64,000 bases of DNA from Agrococcus jenensis (lineage in GTDB: Bacteria; Actinomycetota; Actinomycetes; Actinomycetales; Microbacteriaceae). Below the pieces are notes generated by a model. That model was not told where the DNA came from. It ran no database searches and saw nothing but the letters and a program-made list of their open reading frames with translations. A program made the translations under genes and the position numbers. The stretch lies in the NCBI RefSeq assembly GCF_003752465.1, contig NZ_RKHJ01000001.1, positions 558,001 to 622,000 on the forward strand, read 5' to 3'. Shown here in pieces: positions 62,072 to 64,000 of this stretch (within the stretch, counting starts at the first letter, position 1; the number at the start of each line of letters is the position of its first letter).

Positions 62072-63169
62072 TCAGCGGTAGACGCCGGCCAGCCGCACGG
62101 CGCCGCCGTCGACGCCCTTGGCGCCCTGCACCCATCCCGCGCCCTGCAGCGCGTCGGTGCCGATCGGCTCGACGCGGCCGACGGTGGCGGCGTCGATGCC
62201 GGCGCGCTCGCTCGCCGCGACGACCGACGCCGCGTCGGCTTCGTCGACGACGACGAGCATCCCGAGCCCCAGGTTCCAGGTGCCCTCTGCCTGCGTGAGG
62301 GGGAAGCCGCCCAGCTGCGCGAGCGCGCCGAACACCGGGGGCACCTGCCAGCCGCTGCGGTCGATCTCGACCGACATGCCCTGCGGCAGCACCCGCGCGA
62401 GGTTCGCGGCGATGCCGCCGCCCGTGACGTGCGAGATGGAGCGGATGCCGAGGCCGTCGTCGAGCATGCCGAGCAGCGGGAGCGTGTAGAGCCTGGTCGG
62501 CTCGAGCAGCACCTCGGCGGCGACGCCGCCCAGGTCGTCGACCCGGTCCGTGAGCGCGATGCCGCGCTCGGCCAGGATGTGGCGCACGAGCGAGAAGCCG
62601 TTGGAGTGCAGCCCCGACGAGGCCATCGCGACCACCACGTCGCCGGTCTGCACGCGCTCGGCGCCGAGCACCGCATCCGCCTCGACGATGCCGACCGCGG
62701 CGCCCGCGACGTCGTAGTCGTCGGGCTCCATGACGCCGGGGTGCTCCGCCGTCTCGCCGCCGACGAGCGCGGTGCCGGTGGCCTCGCAGCCGAGCGCGAT
62801 GCCGCGCACGATGTCGGCGATGCGCTCGGGCACGACGCGGCCGCACGCGATGTAGTCGGTCATGAAGAGCGGCTTCGCGCCCACCACGACGATGTCGTCG
62901 ACGACCATGCCGACGAGGTCCTGGCCGATCGTGTCGTGCTTGTCGATCGCCTGCGCGAGCGCGATCTTCGTGCCGACGCCGTCGGTCGACGTCGCGAGCA
63001 GCGGCTTCGCGTAGGCGCCGGCGGCCGAGAGGTCGAACAGGCCGGCGAAGCCGCCGACGCCGCCGAGCACGCCGGGGCCGTGCGTGCGCGACACGGCGGC
63101 CTTCATGAGCTCCACGGCGCGGTCGCCCGCCTCGGTGTCGACGCCGGCGGACGCATACGGATCGGTCAT
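62072..63169 (-). CDS. purM: Phosphoribosylformylglycinamidine cyclo-ligase (AIR synthetase)
   Basis: 365 residues. Signatures: YASAGVDTEAGDRAVELMK, FAGLFDLS, LLATSTDGVGTKIALAQAIDKHDTIGQDLVGMVVDDIVVVGAKPLFMTDY, GCEATGTALVGGETAEHPGVM and the C-terminal HVTGGGIAANLARVLP. It closes the imidazole ring in purine synthesis, making AIR from FGAM with ATP. The ATG lies six bases after TAGCCT, and a GGGAGC between them could also serve as ribosome site. Confidence 0.97.
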   Translation of the reverse strand: MTDPYASAGVDTEAGDRAVELMKAAVSRTHGPGVLGGVGGFAGLFDLSAAGAYAKPLLATSTDGVGTKIALAQAIDKHDTIGQDLVGMVVDDIVVVGAKPLFMTDYIACGRVVPERIADIVRGIALGCEATGTALVGGETAEHPGVMEPDDYDVAGAAVGIVEADAVLGAERVQTGDVVVAMASSGLHSNGFSLVRHILAERGIALTDRVDDLGGVAAEVLLEPTRLYTLPLLGMLDDGLGIRSISHVTGGGIAANLARVLPQGMSVEIDRSGWQVPPVFGALAQLGGFPLTQAEGTWNLGLGMLVVVDEADAASVVAASERAGIDAATVGRVEPIGTDALQGAGWVQGAKGVDGGAVRLAGVYR

Positions 63170-63175
63170 GCTCCC

Positions 63176-63181
63176 AGGCTA
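63176..63181 (-). promoter_or_regulatory. -10 hexamer of purM promoter
   Basis: TAGCCT on the minus strand, six bases before the ATG at 63169. Confidence 0.6.
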
Positions 63182-63206
63182 CCGAGCCCTGCCACCGCGG
63201 GTGATC

Positions 63207-63269
63207 CTCAACGGAGCGATCGGCGGCGCAAGGGGATAGTGCCCTCGTGCCGCCAGCTGCTCCGTTGAG
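63207..63269. promoter_or_regulatory. Long three-part hairpin between purM and tdh
   Basis: An outer perfect 11-bp stem (CTCAACGGAGC at 63207-63217 with its complement at 63259-63269), a middle GGCGGC/GCCGCC stem (63222-63227 with 63249-63254) and an inner AGGG/CCCT pair. It lies in the divergent intergenic region, 60 bases before the tdh start. It could be an operator for either gene or a leader RNA structure of tdh. Confidence 0.6.
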
Positions 63270-63328
63270 AGTCCAGCGCGGGTGGTTGGATGGGGGCGGC
63301 ACACCCACCACTGTCGACGGAGACGCCC

Positions 63329-64000
63329 ATGCATGCACTCGTGACCCGAGGCAGGCCAGGACTCGAGCTGATCGAGCTGCCCGAGCCCGAGACCCCCGCC
63401 GGCCATGTCAAGGTGCGCGTGCTGCGCGCCGGCATCTGCGGCACCGACCTCCACATCGACGCGTGGGATGCCTGGGCGCAGTCGGCCGTCACGCCCGGCC
63501 TCACCGTCGGGCACGAGTTCTGCGGCGAGATCGTCGAGGTGGGCGAGGGCGTCACCGACTACGCCGTCGGCCAGATCATGTCGGGCGAGGGCCACGTCGT
63601 CTGCGGCCACTGCCGCAACTGCCGCGCCGGGCGCCGCCACCTGTGCATCCGCACGGCGAACCTCGGGGTGCAGCGCGACGGCTGCTTCGCGGAGTACGTC
63701 GTGCTCCCCGCGTCGAACGTGTGGGTGCACCCGGGCGTGACCGCCGGCTCCACCACACCGGACCAGCTCGACGTCTTCGGCATCTACGACCCGTTCGGCA
63801 ACGCCGTGCACACGGCGCTGAAGTTCCCGGTGATCGGCGAGGACGTGCTCGTGACCGGCGCCGGCCCGATCGGGCTCATGGCCGCCATGGTCGCCCGGCA
63901 CGCGGGCGCCCGCCACATCGTCATCACCGACATCGCCGAGCCGCGGCTCGAGCTCGCGCGGTCGCTGGGCTTCCGCGCCTTGGATCCGCGAGGCGCAGCA
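63329..64000 (+). CDS. tdh: L-threonine 3-dehydrogenase, N-terminal part
   Basis: 224 codons before the window ends; the gene continues rightward. GroES-like domain with catalytic zinc ligands: [18 protein letters not shown] (Cys), [16 protein letters not shown] (His-Glu) and the structural zinc cysteines in [21 protein letters not shown]. The Rossmann domain begins [27 protein letters not shown]. The [15 protein letters not shown] stretch is typical of Tdh rather than other alcohol dehydrogenases. It oxidises threonine to 2-amino-3-ketobutyrate. GGAGA precedes the ATG by about six bases; a ligase gene (kbl) often follows. Confidence 0.94.
   Translation, partial: MHALVTRGRPGLELIELPEPETPAGHVKVRVLRAGICGTDLHIDAWDAWAQSAVTPGLTVGHEFCGEIVEVGEGVTDYAVGQIMSGEGHVVCGHCRNCRAGRRHLCIRTANLGVQRDGCFAEYVVLPASNVWVHPGVTAGSTTPDQLDVFGIYDPFGNAVHTALKFPVIGEDVLVTGAGPIGLMAAMVARHAGARHIVITDIAEPRLELARSLGFRALDPRGAA

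Overview
This window is high-GC DNA from an actinobacterium, most likely a member of the Microbacteriaceae. The signs are the GC-rich codon use, frequent GTG starts, an actinobacterial DUF3073 gene, LytR-CpsA-Psr and CapA envelope genes, tRNA genes without an encoded CCA, and many promoters of the TANNNT-N6/7-start type that predict leaderless transcripts. The family placement is inference from gene style; no marker search could be run.

The left 26 kb is carbohydrate catabolism. (1) 1-7741, all on the minus strand: a LysR regulator, a beta-propeller lactonase, an L-rhamnonate-dehydratase-like enolase-superfamily enzyme, two ABC permeases, a sugar-binding lipoprotein, a second enolase-superfamily enzyme, and the first codons of a Rossmann oxidoreductase. 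Together they look like an oxidative, non-phosphorylating route for a sugar acid or lactone. (2) 7821-9501: two exported proteins that I do not recognise. (3) 9532-18318: a GH78 alpha-L-rhamnosidase / GH43 / ABC importer operon with its divergent LacI repressor. It is bracketed by direct repeats made of the 3' part of a tRNA-Arg gene plus its terminator, and the intact tRNA-Arg(ACG) sits at the right end, so it looks like a tRNA-targeted island. (4) 18784-25947: a second glycan locus with a GH43 lipoprotein, two permeases, a binding protein, a LacI regulator and a GH2 enzyme, with matching palindromic operators before both transcription units. None of the three importers has its own ATPase gene.

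The middle (26-41 kb) is mostly housekeeping and envelope: a PRC-barrel/DUF2382 stress protein, a GAF-ANTAR regulator, two tRNA-Ser genes close to serS, an LCP ligase, a HAD phosphatase, a diacylglycerol-kinase-like protein, pheA, a PLP decarboxylase, pgm, an epoxide-hydrolase-like protein, a CapA protein and a VanY-type carboxypeptidase. The intergenic gaps here carry short tandem and dispersed repeats, including 19-bp-period arrays on both sides of the epoxide hydrolase gene.

The right part (41-64 kb) holds an MFS exporter, CsbD, a CitE-like lyase, small membrane proteins, an S4 protein overlapping recQ, a serine hydrolase, a DEAD-box helicase with a strongly repetitive N-terminus, a DUF2510 protein, an RND transporter, a MerR/TipA-like regulator whose promoter has the classic 19-bp spacer, a tandem fluoride-channel pair, DUF3073, sdaA, two DUF4190-like membrane proteins, purM and the start of tdh. 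Several near-perfect stem-loops separate convergent genes.
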